Of a stretch of 64,000 nucleotides of DNA, positions 54,288 through 64,000 are shown one piece after another (within the stretch, counting starts at the first letter, position 1; each line of letters begins with the position of its first letter). Source of the DNA: Paraburkholderia sp. NMBU_R16 (GTDB taxonomy: Bacteria > Pseudomonadota > Gammaproteobacteria > Burkholderiales > Burkholderiaceae); NCBI RefSeq assembly GCF_013282575.1, contig NZ_JAAAYE010000025.1:1-64000 (forward strand), written 5' to 3'. Made by a program: the position numbers and the translations under genes. The notes under the pieces are model-generated. The model saw only the letters and a program-made list of their open reading frames with translations, was not told the DNA's origin and did no database searches.

Positions 54288-55205
54288 GTGTACGCCCACC
54301 CCCTGGTCGGACCGTTTTCGCAAGCTTCGATGCACTTCGGCGCGGCATTCGGCGCACTACCGGCCGCGTGGCAACTCGCGTTCGCGGCAGCGTTCGGACT
54401 GGCGATCGGCAGCTTTCTCAATGTCGTCATCCATCGATTGCCCATCATGCTCGAACGCGCGTGGCGCGCGGAAGTGAACGAGGCAAGCGAGAACGGCGAT
54501 CGAGCGGCCGTCGACGATGGAATGCCCGAGCGCTATAACTTATGGTTCCCACACAGCGGCTGCCCACAATGCGGCCACGTGCTGCGCGCCTGGGAAAACA
54601 TTCCGGTGCTGAGCTACCTGCTGCTGCGCGGGCGCTGCTCGGCCTGCCGGGCGCCGATCGGTCTTCGCTATCCGCTCGTCGAGCTCGCGAGCGCCGCGCT
54701 CGCCTCGCTATCGCTCGTCACGTTCGGCCCCACCGGCACAGCGCTCGCGGCATTCGTTCTCTGCGCAACGCTGCTCGCGACAAGCGCAATCGATATCGAT
54801 ACACGGCTGCTTCCCGATTCGCTCACGCAGCCGCTGTTGTGGGCGGGACTGATCGTCAATTTCGGCGATACGTTCGCGAGCCTGCGGACCGCCGTCGCGG
54901 GCGCGATCGCCGGCTATGTGTTCCTCTGGTGCATTTACTGGTTGTTCCGACTCGTGCGCGGCATCGAAGGCATGGGTTACGGCGACTTCAAACTGCTGGC
55001 CGCGCTCGGTGCGTGGCTCGGTTGGACGGCCCTGCCGCAGATCGTTTTGATCTCGGCGGTGACCGGAGCCATCGTCGGGCTCGTCGCCACCGGGTTCGGA
55101 CGCATGCGCTTCGAAGAACCGCTGCCGTTCGGACCGTTCCTGGCCGCGGGCGGCGTGGTGACGCTCTTTCTCGGTACGCCGCTTTTTCATGTCTTCGGAG
55201 GTTGA
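54288..55205 (+). CDS. pilD: Type IV prepilin peptidase/N-methyltransferase
   Basis: Cleaves and N-methylates prepilins. Starts at a GTG (54288) with ACGGAG upstream. The 305 residues include GSFLNVVIHRLP, the cytoplasmic Cys tetrad (Cys92, Cys95, Cys117, Cys120: CPQC...CSAC), the aspartic-protease residues in AIDIDTRLLPD and GMGYGDFKLLAALGAWLG, and about eight membrane helices. Together with pilB and pilC it makes a three-gene assembly module; no pilin gene is adjacent. Confidence 0.94.
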   Translation: MYAHPLVGPFSQASMHFGAAFGALPAAWQLAFAAAFGLAIGSFLNVVIHRLPIMLERAWRAEVNEASENGDRAAVDDGMPERYNLWFPHSGCPQCGHVLRAWENIPVLSYLLLRGRCSACRAPIGLRYPLVELASAALASLSLVTFGPTGTALAAFVLCATLLATSAIDIDTRLLPDSLTQPLLWAGLIVNFGDTFASLRTAVAGAIAGYVFLWCIYWLFRLVRGIEGMGYGDFKLLAALGAWLGWTALPQIVLISAVTGAIVGLVATGFGRMRFEEPLPFGPFLAAGGVVTLFLGTPLFHVFGG

Positions 55206-55208
55206 ATC

Positions 55209-55826
55209 ATGTACCTCGTCGGAATGACCGGCGGCATCGGCAGCGGCAAGACGTTCGTCGCCGATCTCTTCGAGGCGCGGGGGGTGGCCATCGTCGATAC
55301 GGACCGCATCGCGCATCGCATCACGGCACCGCACGGCGCCGCCATGCCGCTCATCGCGCGCGAGTTTGGCGAAGCGTTCGTTGCCGCCGACGGCTCACTC
55401 GATCGCGCTCGCATGCGTGCGCTCGTCTTCGCCGACGATACGGCGCGCGCTCGCCTCGAAGCTCTCACGCATCCCTTGATCCGGGCCGAAACCGAACGGG
55501 AAATAAAGGCGGCGCGCGCAGCCTATGTGATCGTGGTAGTGCCGCTTCTCGTCGAATCCGGGGTGTGGCGCTCCCGCGTCGACCGCGTGCTCGTCGTCGA
55601 CTGCAGCGTCGAAACGCAAGTTGCCCGGGTGATGCGGCGTAGCGGATTCTCGCGCGAGCAGGTCCTTGCGATCGTGCAACGTCAGGCCCCGCGCGAGGCG
55701 CGGCTCGCTGCCGCCGACGATGTCCTGGTCAACGAAAACATCGGCGTTGAGCGCCTGAATGAGGAAATCGGCCATCTCCACACCCGCTATCTGTCGCTCG
55801 CGGCGGGCGCCGGGTCCTCGGATTGA
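55209..55826 (+). CDS. coaE: Dephospho-CoA kinase
   Basis: Last step of coenzyme A synthesis. The 205 residues have the P-loop GGIGSGKT (8-15), [10 protein letters not shown], and [10 protein letters not shown], followed by the lid region [20 protein letters not shown]. It follows pilD by 3 bp, a well-known pilBCD-coaE order, so it is cotranscribed with the pilus genes. Confidence 0.96.
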   Translation: MYLVGMTGGIGSGKTFVADLFEARGVAIVDTDRIAHRITAPHGAAMPLIAREFGEAFVAADGSLDRARMRALVFADDTARARLEALTHPLIRAETEREIKAARAAYVIVVVPLLVESGVWRSRVDRVLVVDCSVETQVARVMRRSGFSREQVLAIVQRQAPREARLAAADDVLVNENIGVERLNEEIGHLHTRYLSLAAGAGSSD

Positions 55827-55977
55827 GCGGAGCAAACGGCATGTCCGTTGACACCACGCCGAGACGCACGTGTCGAACAATCCGCGGACGCGGCGAAAAA
55901 GCTGCGCGTCGTATCCCATTGAGCGATTGCGGGGGGGCATTTGCAGCATTAGAATGTCCTGCAATCCCTATTCTTGA

Positions 55978-56751
<774 letters not shown>

Positions 56752-56809
56752 CCCCCGCGCGCGCCGCGCCGCAAGGGCCGCCGCGCATCATGACCATTGC
56801 TCCGAACGT

Positions 56810-57004
56810 ATGATCGCTGTCGTCAAATGTCCGACCTGTGGCAAGGCTGTCCGCTGGGTCCCCGAAAACCGCTTCCGCCCCTTCTGCTCCGAGCGCTGCA
56901 AGCAGATTGACCTTGGCGCCTGGGCGACCGAGAAATACCGGATCGAGGGCGGGGAACCCCCGCCGTCCGCCGACGATTCGCCCGGCGAAGACATCAAGAA
57001 CTGA
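56810..57004 (+). CDS. yacG: Zinc-binding DNA gyrase inhibitor YacG
   Basis: A 64-residue zinc protein that in E. coli blocks DNA gyrase. Four zinc Cys are visible (Cys7, Cys10, Cys26, Cys30; CPTCGKAV and [15 protein letters not shown]). C-terminus acidic and Pro-rich. Follows zapD by 58 bp; convergent with mutT. coaE-zapD-yacG is a conserved order. Confidence 0.95.
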   Translation: MIAVVKCPTCGKAVRWVPENRFRPFCSERCKQIDLGAWATEKYRIEGGEPPPSADDSPGEDIKN

Positions 57005-57028
57005 TTCGCCGCCCGGTGGAGCGCCCTT

Positions 57029-57475
57029 TCAGACTGCGCTGTCTGCCGCCAGCAACTCCAAGACGGGAATGGCGGCAGGCAGCAGCGGGTCCACGTTCAC
57101 AGGCAGGCTCTGCCAACTGAACGCCTGCCCTTCGCGGCCATGCGGCTCGCCGGTCCAGTCCGTCACCTTGCAAAAATAAAGGCGCACGTACGCGTGCGGA
57201 TAGTCGTGTTCGAGCGTGTGCCAGAGATGGCATGCGGTGACGACGATACCAAGCTCCTCGTGCAACTCGCGCGCCAGCGCCGCTTCGACCGTCTCGCCGG
57301 CCTCCAGCTTGCCTCCCGGAAACTCCCAATAGCCCTCGTAGGGTTTGCCGGCCGGACGCTGCGCCAGCAGATAGCGGCCGTCGGGTTGCACGAGCACGCC
57401 CACCGCCACTTCCGTCACGGGCCGCCGCGGCCGCGTATCTGTCGTTGCGGGGGAAAACCCGCTTGCTTCGTTCAT
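57029..57475 (-). CDS. mutT: Nudix hydrolase MutT-like (8-oxo-dGTP diphosphatase)
   Basis: Probably sanitises oxidised nucleotides. The ATG at 57475 overlaps the ATPase stop by 4 bp. The 148 residues include VAVGVLVQPDGRYLLAQRP, GYWEFPGGKLE and the complete Nudix box at 55-77 (GX5EX7RELXEEXGX), followed by HDYPHAYVRLYFCKV. WEFPGGK favours MutT; an altered nucleotide specificity cannot be excluded. Confidence 0.88.
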   Translation of the reverse strand: MNEASGFSPATTDTRPRRPVTEVAVGVLVQPDGRYLLAQRPAGKPYEGYWEFPGGKLEAGETVEAALARELHEELGIVVTACHLWHTLEHDYPHAYVRLYFCKVTDWTGEPHGREGQAFSWQSLPVNVDPLLPAAIPVLELLAADSAV

Positions 57476-58341
57476 TGCCGGCCCCGCTTGCCCGACCAAT
57501 CGCGGGCGAACTGCCAGGCGACACGCCCCGAGCGCGAGCCGCGCTCGAGTGCCCAAACAAGCGCATCGCCGCGCGCGTCGCCAACCTCCGTCTCGTTGCA
57601 GCCAAAATGGCGCAGCCAGTGGCCGACGATCGTCAGGTAATCATCCTGCTTGAACGGGTAAAAACTGACCCACAGCCCGAACCGCTCGGACAACGAGATT
57701 TTTTCCTCGACGACCTCACCGGGATGGATTTCGCCATCCGGCATGTGCTTGTAGGTCTCGTTGTCGCTCATGTACTCGGGCAACAAATGGCGGCGGTTGG
57801 ACGTTGCGTAGATGAGCACGTTGTCCGATTGCGCCGAAATGGACCCGTCCAGCGCAACTTTGAGTGCCTTGTAGCCCGACTCCCCCTCTTCGAACGAAAG
57901 ATCGTCGCAAAACACGATAAAGCGTTCCGGCCGCTGCGCGATCAGGTCGGTAATATCGCCGAGATCGTGCAGGTCGTCCTTGTCGACTTCGATGAGGCGC
58001 AGCCCCCGGTCCGCATAGGCATTCAGGCACGCCTTGATCAGCGAGGATTTGCCTGTCCCACGCGCGCCCGTCAACAGCACGTTGTTCGCGGGAAGCTGGT
58101 TCACGAACTGCCGCGTGTTCTGTTCGATGAGCGCTTTCTGGCGATCGATGTTTTGCAAGTCATCGAGCGAAATGGCAGGGATTGCCTTGATGGGCTGCAG
58201 ATAGCCGCGCCCCTGGCGTTTGCGCCAACGAAACGCAACGGCGGACGACCAATCGACATCGGGCATCGCAGGCGGCAGCATCGTCTCGAGGCGCGTCAGC
58301 ACAGCTTCGGCGCGGGTCAGAAAACGGTCGAGTTTATCCAT
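57472..58341 (-). CDS. DUF815-family AAA+-like ATPase
   Basis: A 289-residue P-loop protein of unknown role, conserved beside argJ and mutT. Walker A is TGARGTGKSSLIKA, followed by VDKDDLHDLGDITDLI, Walker B-like FIVFCDDLSFEEGESGYKALK, and an arginine-rich part (ATSNRRHLLPEYMSDNE). The ATG at 58341 (MDKLDRFLTRAEAVLTR) is the standard start. It lies between argJ (53 bp upstream) and mutT (4-bp overlap). Confidence 0.88.
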   Translation of the reverse strand: MDKLDRFLTRAEAVLTRLETMLPPAMPDVDWSSAVAFRWRKRQGRGYLQPIKAIPAISLDDLQNIDRQKALIEQNTRQFVNQLPANNVLLTGARGTGKSSLIKACLNAYADRGLRLIEVDKDDLHDLGDITDLIAQRPERFIVFCDDLSFEEGESGYKALKVALDGSISAQSDNVLIYATSNRRHLLPEYMSDNETYKHMPDGEIHPGEVVEEKISLSERFGLWVSFYPFKQDDYLTIVGHWLRHFGCNETEVGDARGDALVWALERGSRSGRVAWQFARDWSGKRGRQ

Positions 58342-58394
58342 GGCAAAAGAGGCTTCCGGAGCGCTCGCCGCTGGGGGCGGCGAGCGGCCCAATG

Positions 58395-59624
58395 TCACGA
58401 GCGGTAATCGGCGTTGATGCTCACGTACTCGTGCGACAGATCGCAGGTCCAGATGATTGCATTGGCGTCGCCGCGTCCGAGCACGACACGAATCACGATC
58501 TCGCTTTGCTTCATGACGCGCTGACCGTCCTCTTCGCGGTACGCGGGATGGCGGCCTCCCGCTTGCGCGACATGAACATCGTCGAGATACAGGTCGATCT
58601 TCGCGACATCGAGATCGCTGACCCCCGCGTAGCCAATCGCGGCGAGGATACGGCCGAGATTCGGATCGGACGCATAAAACGCGGTTTTCACGAGCGGCGA
58701 GTGGCCGATCGCATAACCGATCTGCCGGCACTCGCTCACGCTCGCGCCACCTTCGACACGGATCGTGATGAACTTCGTCGCCCCTTCGCCGTCGCGCACG
58801 ATCATCTGCGCCAGGCGTTCGGCCACTTCGGTAACGGCTTGGCGCAGCGCGGCGTAAGCCGGAGTATCTGTCGAGGCGATGGGCGGCAGGCTGGACTTGC
58901 CCGTGGCGACAAGGATGAATGAATCGTTCGTCGACGTATCGCCATCGACGGTGATGCAGTTGAACGACCGGTCCGCCACCTCCTTCACCAGCACGTCGAG
59001 CACAGGCTGGGCAACGGTGGCGTCGCAAGCCAGGAAGCCAAGCATCGTCGCCATGTTCGGCTTGATCATGCCGGCACCCTTGCTGATACCGCTTAGCGTC
59101 ACTGTGTGACCGTCGATCGTCACTTGCCGCGATGCCGCCTTCGGCTGCGTGTCGGTGGTCATGATGGCCTGGGCGGCTTCGTACCAATGCGCGGCGCGAA
59201 GATTGGAGAGCGCGGCGGGCAGCCCGGATTTGAGGCGCTCGATGGGCAGCGGTTCGAGAATGACGCCAGTCGAAAATGGCAAGACCTGCTCGGCCTCGAT
59301 ACCAGCAAGGCGCGCAAGCTCGGCACAGGTTTCACGAGCATGCGCGAGGCCGGACTCGCCGGTGCCCGCGTTTGCATTGCCCGTATTGACGACGAGCGCC
59401 CGGATGCCCCGGCCGCGTGCAAGGTGCTCGCGGCAAACGGTCACCGGTGCGGCGCAGAAGCGATTCGAAGTGAACACGCCCGCCACGGTGGCCCCCTCGT
59501 CGACCGACATCACGAGGACGTCCTTGCGATTGGGCTTACGAATGTTCGCCTCGGCCCAGCCTAGCGTCACGCCTGGAACCGGATGGAGTTGCGAAGGATC
59601 GATCGAAGGAAAGTTGACTGCCAT
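58395..59624 (-). CDS. argJ: Bifunctional glutamate N-acetyltransferase/amino-acid acetyltransferase
   Basis: Ornithine acetyltransferase that makes ornithine and recycles acetyl to glutamate in arginine synthesis. The ATG at 59624 gives [19 protein letters not shown]. The 409 residues include [21 protein letters not shown], and the self-cleavage segment [16 protein letters not shown], where the chain splits before the Thr. GDTSTNDSF and the [12 protein letters not shown] segment follow. Bifunctionality is likely but not proven by sequence. Confidence 0.96.
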   Translation of the reverse strand: MAVNFPSIDPSQLHPVPGVTLGWAEANIRKPNRKDVLVMSVDEGATVAGVFTSNRFCAAPVTVCREHLARGRGIRALVVNTGNANAGTGESGLAHARETCAELARLAGIEAEQVLPFSTGVILEPLPIERLKSGLPAALSNLRAAHWYEAAQAIMTTDTQPKAASRQVTIDGHTVTLSGISKGAGMIKPNMATMLGFLACDATVAQPVLDVLVKEVADRSFNCITVDGDTSTNDSFILVATGKSSLPPIASTDTPAYAALRQAVTEVAERLAQMIVRDGEGATKFITIRVEGGASVSECRQIGYAIGHSPLVKTAFYASDPNLGRILAAIGYAGVSDLDVAKIDLYLDDVHVAQAGGRHPAYREEDGQRVMKQSEIVIRVVLGRGDANAIIWTCDLSHEYVSINADYRS

Positions 59625-59648
59625 CGTCTGAGAACCTGTCGGGAATAT

Positions 59649-59675
59649 AAAAACGGCGCGCATCGCGCGCGCCGT
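59649..59675 (-). terminator. Intrinsic terminator after secA
   Basis: On the minus strand, 9-bp GC-rich stem acggcgcgc / gcgcgccgt with a 5-nt loop, followed by TTTTTATA. Lies just past the secA stop and before argJ. Confidence 0.8.
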
Positions 59676-59683
59676 ATCCGGTT

Positions 59684-62497
59684 TCAAGCAAGCCTGCCGT
59701 GGCACTGCTTGTATTTCTTGCCGCTGCCGCAAGGGCATGGGTCGTTGCGCCCCACCTTCGGTATGCCGGCTTCCGCGCTCGCCGCGCCAGCGCCGCCGTG
59801 GGCGCCGCGACTCATCGCCTGATCGACCATCTGCGTCGCGGCGTCGACCGCCATCGCCGCGGGGGCCGCGGACGCCGCCTCGGCAAACTCGGCGTGGCGG
59901 AACTCCACGTTCTCCACGTGGCTGCCCTGCTCTTCGTACTGCTCGGCCGCTTCCTCCAGTTGCTCGGGCGACTGGATCCGCACATTCATGACGATGCGGG
60001 TGACTTCGGTCTTGATGATGTTGAGTAGCGCTTCGAAGAGCTCGAACGCCTCGCGCTTGTATTCCTGCTTCGGGTTTTTCTGCGCATAGCCGCGCAGGTG
60101 AATGCCTTGGCGAAGATGATCGAGCGCGGCGAGATGCTCGCGCCACGAGCGATCGAGCGTTTGCAGCATGATCGAGCGCTCGAATGCACTGAACGATTCC
60201 CGTCCGACGAGCGCAACCTTGGTTTCATAGCTTTCGTCGGCAGCCGCCAGAACGGCGTCGAGAATGTCGTCGGCATCGAGCGACTGCGACTCGTTGATCA
60301 TTTCCTGAACCGCGAGATCGAGCTGCCAATCGGTACGCAAGGCTTCCTCGAGCTCGGGCGCCTGCCATTGTTCTTCGATGCTGCCGGACGGAATGAACTG
60401 GTGCACGACGTCGGTGATGACCGCATGACGCATCGCGGTGATCGTCTCCGTGATGTCGTGCGCTTCGAGTAATTCATTGCGCTGCTGATAGATCACCTTG
60501 CGTTGATCGTTGGCAACGTCGTCGTATTCGAGCAATTGCTTGCGAATATCGAAGTTGCGCGCCTCGACCTTGCGCTGCGCCGATTCGATCGACCGCGTGA
60601 CGATGCCGGCTTCGATCGCCTCGCCTTCGGGCATGCGAAGCCGGTCCATGATGGCGCGCACGCGATCGCCCGCGAAAATGCGCAATAGCGGGTCTTCGAG
60701 AGACAGATAAAAGCGCGACGAGCCCGGGTCGCCCTGGCGGCCCGCGCGGCCTCGCAGCTGGTTGTCGATACGGCGCGACTCGTGACGCTCGGTACCGATG
60801 ATGTGCAAGCCGCCCGCGGCCTTCACCTGATCGTGCAACGCCTGCCATTCATCGTGCAAGGCCTGGATTCGGCGCGCCTTCTCGTCGGGCGGAACCGACT
60901 CGTCAGCCTCGATCAGCGATGCCTGCTTCTCGGCATTGCCGCCCAGCACGATATCGGTTCCGCGGCCCGCCATGTTCGTGGCGATCGTGATGCGCCTCGG
61001 GCGCCCCGCTTCGGCGACGATGGCGGCTTCGCGCGCATGCTGCTTGGCGTTGAGCACCTCGTGCGACAAACCGGCCTTGGTCAGCAGATTCGAGAGCAAC
61101 TCCGAGTTTTCGATCGAAGTCGTGCCGACGAGCACCGGCTGGCCGCGCTCGTAGCATTCGCGAATGTCGCGAATGACCGCGTCGTAGCGCTCGCGCGCCG
61201 TCTTGTAGATCTGGTCCTGGAGGTCGATTCGCTTCGGCGGTCGGTTCGTCGGAATGACAACCGTCTCGAGCCCATAGATCTCGTTGAATTCGTACGCCTC
61301 CGTATCGGCCGTACCGGTCATGCCGGACAGCTTCACGTACATACGGAAGTAGTTCTGGAACGTGATCGAAGCAAGCGTCTGGTTCTCGCTTTGAATCTTC
61401 ACGTGTTCCTTGGCTTCCACTGCCTGATGCAGGCCGTCCGACCAGCGGCGTCCCGGCATGAGGCGGCCCGTGAATTCATCGACGATGATGACCTCGCCGT
61501 TTTGCACCACGTAGTGTTGATCGCGGAAAAACAGCGTATGCGCGCGCAATGCGGCATAGACGTGGTGCATCAACGTGATGTTCTGCGGCGCGTAGAGGCT
61601 CTCGCCCTCGCCGATCAAGCCCCACTCGGCCAACATGCGTTCGGCCTTCTCGTGCCCCGATTCGGTCAGAAAAACCTGGCGCCCTTTTTCGTCGAGCGTG
61701 TAGTCGCCCGGCTTTTCCACACCGGTGCCGTCCGCGCGCTCCTCGCCGATCTGGCGCTCGAGCAGCGGCGGCAGTGCGTTCATGCGAACGTAGAGATCGG
61801 TATGGTCTTCCGCCTGGCCCGAGATGATGAGCGGCGTGCGCGCCTCGTCGATCAGGATCGAGTCGACTTCGTCGACGATCGCGAAATTGAGCGAACGCTG
61901 CACGCGCGCGTCCGTCTCATAGACCATGTTGTCACGCAGATAATCGAACCCGAATTCGTTGTTCGTGCCGTACGTAATATCGGCAGCATAAGCGGCCTGC
62001 TTCGTGGCATGGTCCATCTGCGAGAGATTCACGCCGACGGTGAGGCCGAGGAAGTTGTACAGCTTGCCCATCCACTCGGCGTCGCGTTGTGCGAGATAGT
62101 CGTTCACCGTGACGACATGCACGCCCCGCCCCGACAGTGCGTTCAGGTAGGCCGCGAGTGTCGCGACGAGCGTCTTGCCCTCGCCCGTGCGCATTTCCGC
62201 GATCTTGCCGTAGTGCAGAACCATCCCGCCGATCAACTGGACATCGAAGTGCCGCATTTTCAGCACGCGGCGACTCGCCTCGCGGCACACCGCGAACGCC
62301 TCGGGCATCAGCTTGTCGAGCGACTCGCCGCTCGCCACGCGCTGGCGAAACTCCTCCGTTTTGGCGCGCAGCTGGTCGTCGGTCAACTGCTCGATCTGCG
62401 GCTCGAGCGCATTGATCACCGCGACGGTCTTTTGATACTGCTTGATCAGACGCTGGTTGCGGCTGCCAAAGATCTTTTGGAGAAAACCGGTGGTCAT
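59684..62497 (-). CDS. secA: Protein translocase ATPase SecA
   Basis: Motor that drives unfolded preproteins through SecYEG. The 937 residues are complete: N-terminal DEAD motor ([20 protein letters not shown], with [20 protein letters not shown]), preprotein cross-linking domain, second motor ([55 protein letters not shown] in parts), long helical scaffold, and a C-terminal zinc tail [13 protein letters not shown] (Cys921, Cys923, Cys932, His933) that binds SecB. Divergent from dciA. Confidence 0.98.
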   Translation of the reverse strand: MTTGFLQKIFGSRNQRLIKQYQKTVAVINALEPQIEQLTDDQLRAKTEEFRQRVASGESLDKLMPEAFAVCREASRRVLKMRHFDVQLIGGMVLHYGKIAEMRTGEGKTLVATLAAYLNALSGRGVHVVTVNDYLAQRDAEWMGKLYNFLGLTVGVNLSQMDHATKQAAYAADITYGTNNEFGFDYLRDNMVYETDARVQRSLNFAIVDEVDSILIDEARTPLIISGQAEDHTDLYVRMNALPPLLERQIGEERADGTGVEKPGDYTLDEKGRQVFLTESGHEKAERMLAEWGLIGEGESLYAPQNITLMHHVYAALRAHTLFFRDQHYVVQNGEVIIVDEFTGRLMPGRRWSDGLHQAVEAKEHVKIQSENQTLASITFQNYFRMYVKLSGMTGTADTEAYEFNEIYGLETVVIPTNRPPKRIDLQDQIYKTARERYDAVIRDIRECYERGQPVLVGTTSIENSELLSNLLTKAGLSHEVLNAKQHAREAAIVAEAGRPRRITIATNMAGRGTDIVLGGNAEKQASLIEADESVPPDEKARRIQALHDEWQALHDQVKAAGGLHIIGTERHESRRIDNQLRGRAGRQGDPGSSRFYLSLEDPLLRIFAGDRVRAIMDRLRMPEGEAIEAGIVTRSIESAQRKVEARNFDIRKQLLEYDDVANDQRKVIYQQRNELLEAHDITETITAMRHAVITDVVHQFIPSGSIEEQWQAPELEEALRTDWQLDLAVQEMINESQSLDADDILDAVLAAADESYETKVALVGRESFSAFERSIMLQTLDRSWREHLAALDHLRQGIHLRGYAQKNPKQEYKREAFELFEALLNIIKTEVTRIVMNVRIQSPEQLEEAAEQYEEQGSHVENVEFRHAEFAEAASAAPAAMAVDAATQMVDQAMSRGAHGGAGAASAEAGIPKVGRNDPCPCGSGKKYKQCHGRLA

Positions 62498-62753
62498 CGG
62501 GTCGGGTGTGCGCCGCGGCTGAGGCCGGTACCGCGCGCGTCGCGCGTCGCGCCTGCGGGAGGGCCCGCGGGCGTACCGGATCCGAGTGCCTCGGCGGCTT
62601 ATTCCATGAGTGAATTCGAATCGCGCATTTTAGCACGCGAGCCTTAATCCACCGTGTCGCGCAAGTGCGCATCGGACCGCCGCCGCGGGCGGCCCGGGTA
62701 CAATGTGGCCATTCAGTCCCGCGTGCCGCCGCACACGTTCCCTCAGACTACGA

Positions 62754-63293
62754 ATGAGCCGCTTTTCGTCCCGCTTTTCGCCCTCGTCCAAGCCGCTAGG
62801 CGCGCCCGTCCCGCGGCCTGTGGCCGAAGTGCTTGGGCGCACCGACGCGTTTGCGGCGTTGCGCGCGGGCGTCGAGCAAACCGCGGCGCTCGAGCGTGCG
62901 CTGAGCGAGCTTTTGCCGGCCTATCTCGCGTCGAGCGTCGAGCCGGGCTTCGTGAGGGATGGCGCGCTGACCTTGTTCGCCGCGCATAGCGCGCTGGCGG
63001 CCCGTCTGCGGCATCTCGAGCCGCGGCTCATCGCGGATTTGCAGCAGCGGGGATGGAATATCCGCACACTTGCCGTGAAGGTACGACCCCGGGCTGCAGC
63101 CGAACCGCCGAGACCCAAGGCGGCGCGCATGACACCCCAAGGGGCGCAAGCACTGCAAGCGCTGAGCGAGACCTTGCCACCTTCCCCGCTCCAGGCGGCG
63201 CTCGCGCGGATGGCCGCTCGCCATGGCAAAGCACAGTCGGACGCTGCGCCGCAGGGCGCTGAACCACCGGCTCCCATCGACACAAAAAAATAA
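62754..63293 (+). CDS. dciA: DciA-family protein (DUF721)
   Basis: Probable loader or partner of the DnaB helicase, the ancestral counterpart of DnaC. The ATG at 62754 gives a 179-residue protein with a Ser/Pro-rich start, then the DUF721 region (LERALSELLPAYLASSVEPGFVRDGALTLF and LAARLRHLEPRLIADLQQRGW in parts) and a polar tail. The stop codon lies inside the stem of a bidirectional terminator. Position between secA and lpxC is usual in this family. Confidence 0.88.
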   Translation: MSRFSSRFSPSSKPLGAPVPRPVAEVLGRTDAFAALRAGVEQTAALERALSELLPAYLASSVEPGFVRDGALTLFAAHSALAARLRHLEPRLIADLQQRGWNIRTLAVKVRPRAAAEPPRPKAARMTPQGAQALQALSETLPPSPLQAALARMAARHGKAQSDAAPQGAEPPAPIDTKK

Positions 63294-63323
63294 GCGGCTC
63301 GAAAGCCGCTTATTTTTTGTGTC
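63279..63323. terminator. Bidirectional terminator between dciA and lpxC
   Basis: Near-perfect palindrome of about 20 bp (gacac-A7-taagcggct, loop cgaa, agccgct-tatttttt-gtgtc) giving T-runs on both strands. The dciA TAA (63291-63293) is part of the stem. Serves dciA (plus) and lpxC (minus). Confidence 0.9.
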
Positions 63324-63363
63324 CGCGAGGCGGGTAACCGCCGCCGCGGTCAGGCGCTTCTCG

Positions 63364-64000
63364 TCAGGCAAATGCCGTCTGCGCGTCGTAACCGAAGCCG
63401 CGCGGCGCATGTTGCGCGTCTTCGAACGTGACGATCTCGTACGCGTCCTCGTGAGCAAGCAATTCACGCAACAGCACGTTGTTCAGGCCATGCCCCGATT
63501 TATACGCCGTGTACGAAGCGAGCAGCGGATGGCCCACGACATAAAGATCGCCGATGGCGTCGAGCATTTTGTGCTTCACGAATTCGTCGTCGTAGCGCAG
63601 GCCGTCGTTGTTCAGAATGCGGTATTCGTCGAGCACGATCGCGTTATCCATACTGCCGCCGCGAGCGAGGCCCAGTTCGCGCATCGTTTCGACTTCATGC
63701 GCAAAGCCGAACGTACGCGCGCGCGCGATCTCGCGCACGTACGAGGTAGTCGCGAAATCGACTTCCAGCGCCTGCCCCGTCTTGTCGACCGCGGGGTGCC
63801 GAAAATCGATGGTGAATTGCAGCTTGAAGCCGAAGTACGGCTCGAGGCGTGCGAACTTGTCGCCATCGCGCACCTCGACCGGCTGCGTAACCTTGATGAA
63901 TTTCTTCGCCGCGTTCTGCTCGAGAACGCCGGCCGACTGCATCAGAAACACGAATGAAGCCGCACTGCCGTCCATGATCGGGATTTCCTCGGCCGTCACG
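63364..64000 (-). CDS. lpxC: UDP-3-O-acyl-N-acetylglucosamine deacetylase (partial, 5' end beyond window)
   Basis: Committed step of lipid A synthesis. About 212 C-terminal residues are present, out of roughly 305. Seen: [65 protein letters not shown] (in parts; includes the catalytic Glu/Lys-type region), and the zinc-ligand part [23 protein letters not shown] with HKxxDxxGD. The start lies to the right of the window. Confidence 0.96.
   Translation of the reverse strand, partial: VTAEEIPIMDGSAASFVFLMQSAGVLEQNAAKKFIKVTQPVEVRDGDKFARLEPYFGFKLQFTIDFRHPAVDKTGQALEVDFATTSYVREIARARTFGFAHEVETMRELGLARGGSMDNAIVLDEYRILNNDGLRYDDEFVKHKMLDAIGDLYVVGHPLLASYTAYKSGHGLNNVLLRELLAHEDAYEIVTFEDAQHAPRGFGYDAQTAFA

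Noticed and set aside
60782-62647. 621-codon open frame on the plus strand opposite secA
   Set aside because: Complete antisense overlap with secA, no ribosome site, no recognisable domain; a codon-bias shadow.

Overview
The window looks like part of the main chromosome of a beta-proteobacterium of the family Burkholderiaceae, in the Paraburkholderia / Trinickia / Burkholderia group. The grounds are high GC, dense operons with many 4-bp ATGA overlaps, and the housekeeping gene order of the right-hand 45 kb (tpx, pfkB-type kinase, histone-H1-like gene, nrdAB, ampD, ffh, hpt, proS, rppH, proB, obgE, rpmA-rplU, ispB, tRNA-Pro, pilBCD, coaE, zapD, yacG, mutT, argJ, secA, dciA, lpxC), which I recognise from that family. 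The genus call is from memory of gene order, not from a search.

About 1-5300 is the edge of a type VI secretion locus on the minus strand: tssE, tssF, vgrG and then a short reading frame resembling the start of a VgrG-linked M23-type effector that meets a stop after about 81 codons. No tssG lies between tssF and vgrG, and no tssB/tssC/hcp precede tssE, so only a partial or rearranged locus is visible. pyrF follows.

About 6500-17560 is an accessory sugar-catabolism block, mostly minus strand: an IclR-type regulator, dgoK, dgoA, an SDR dehydrogenase, an AraFGH-type ABC importer, a second SDR dehydrogenase, an SMP-30 lactonase and an aldose 1-epimerase. Together they read as import, ring opening, oxidation to lactone, hydrolysis to aldonate, then KDGal phosphorylation and aldol cleavage (a De Ley-Doudoroff-type route for D-galactose or a similar sugar). 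The aldonate dehydratase is not in the window. A plus-strand cupin gene closes the block.

About 17600-31600 is core metabolism and envelope: mtgA, aroE, an RNase II/R-type protein, a YqiA-like esterase and mpl (minus), then a nucleotidyltransferase-like protein, a TlpA-like thioredoxin, aroQ, accB, accC, prmA, a zinc-ribbon/DUF3426 membrane protein, tpx and a PfkB kinase (plus).

About 31600-41500 holds a glycine-zipper lipoprotein, a highly repetitive histone-H1-like gene, an unusually structured non-coding gap, and nrdA-nrdB (class I ribonucleotide reductase). Ahead of nrdA are a good sigma70-like promoter and two NrdR-box-like sites exactly 31 bp apart, followed by a long leader. The ccsA-like/PP0621/ampD operon and ffh follow.

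About 41600-64000 is translation, secretion and division: hpt, proS, rppH, a CNP1-like lipoprotein, proB, obgE, rpmA, rplU, ispB, tRNA-Pro(CGG), a CorC/HlyC membrane protein, pilB-pilC-pilD, coaE, zapD, yacG, mutT, a DUF815 ATPase, argJ, secA, dciA and the 3' part of lpxC, cut by the window edge. I saw no insertion sequences, integrases, CRISPR arrays or rRNA genes.
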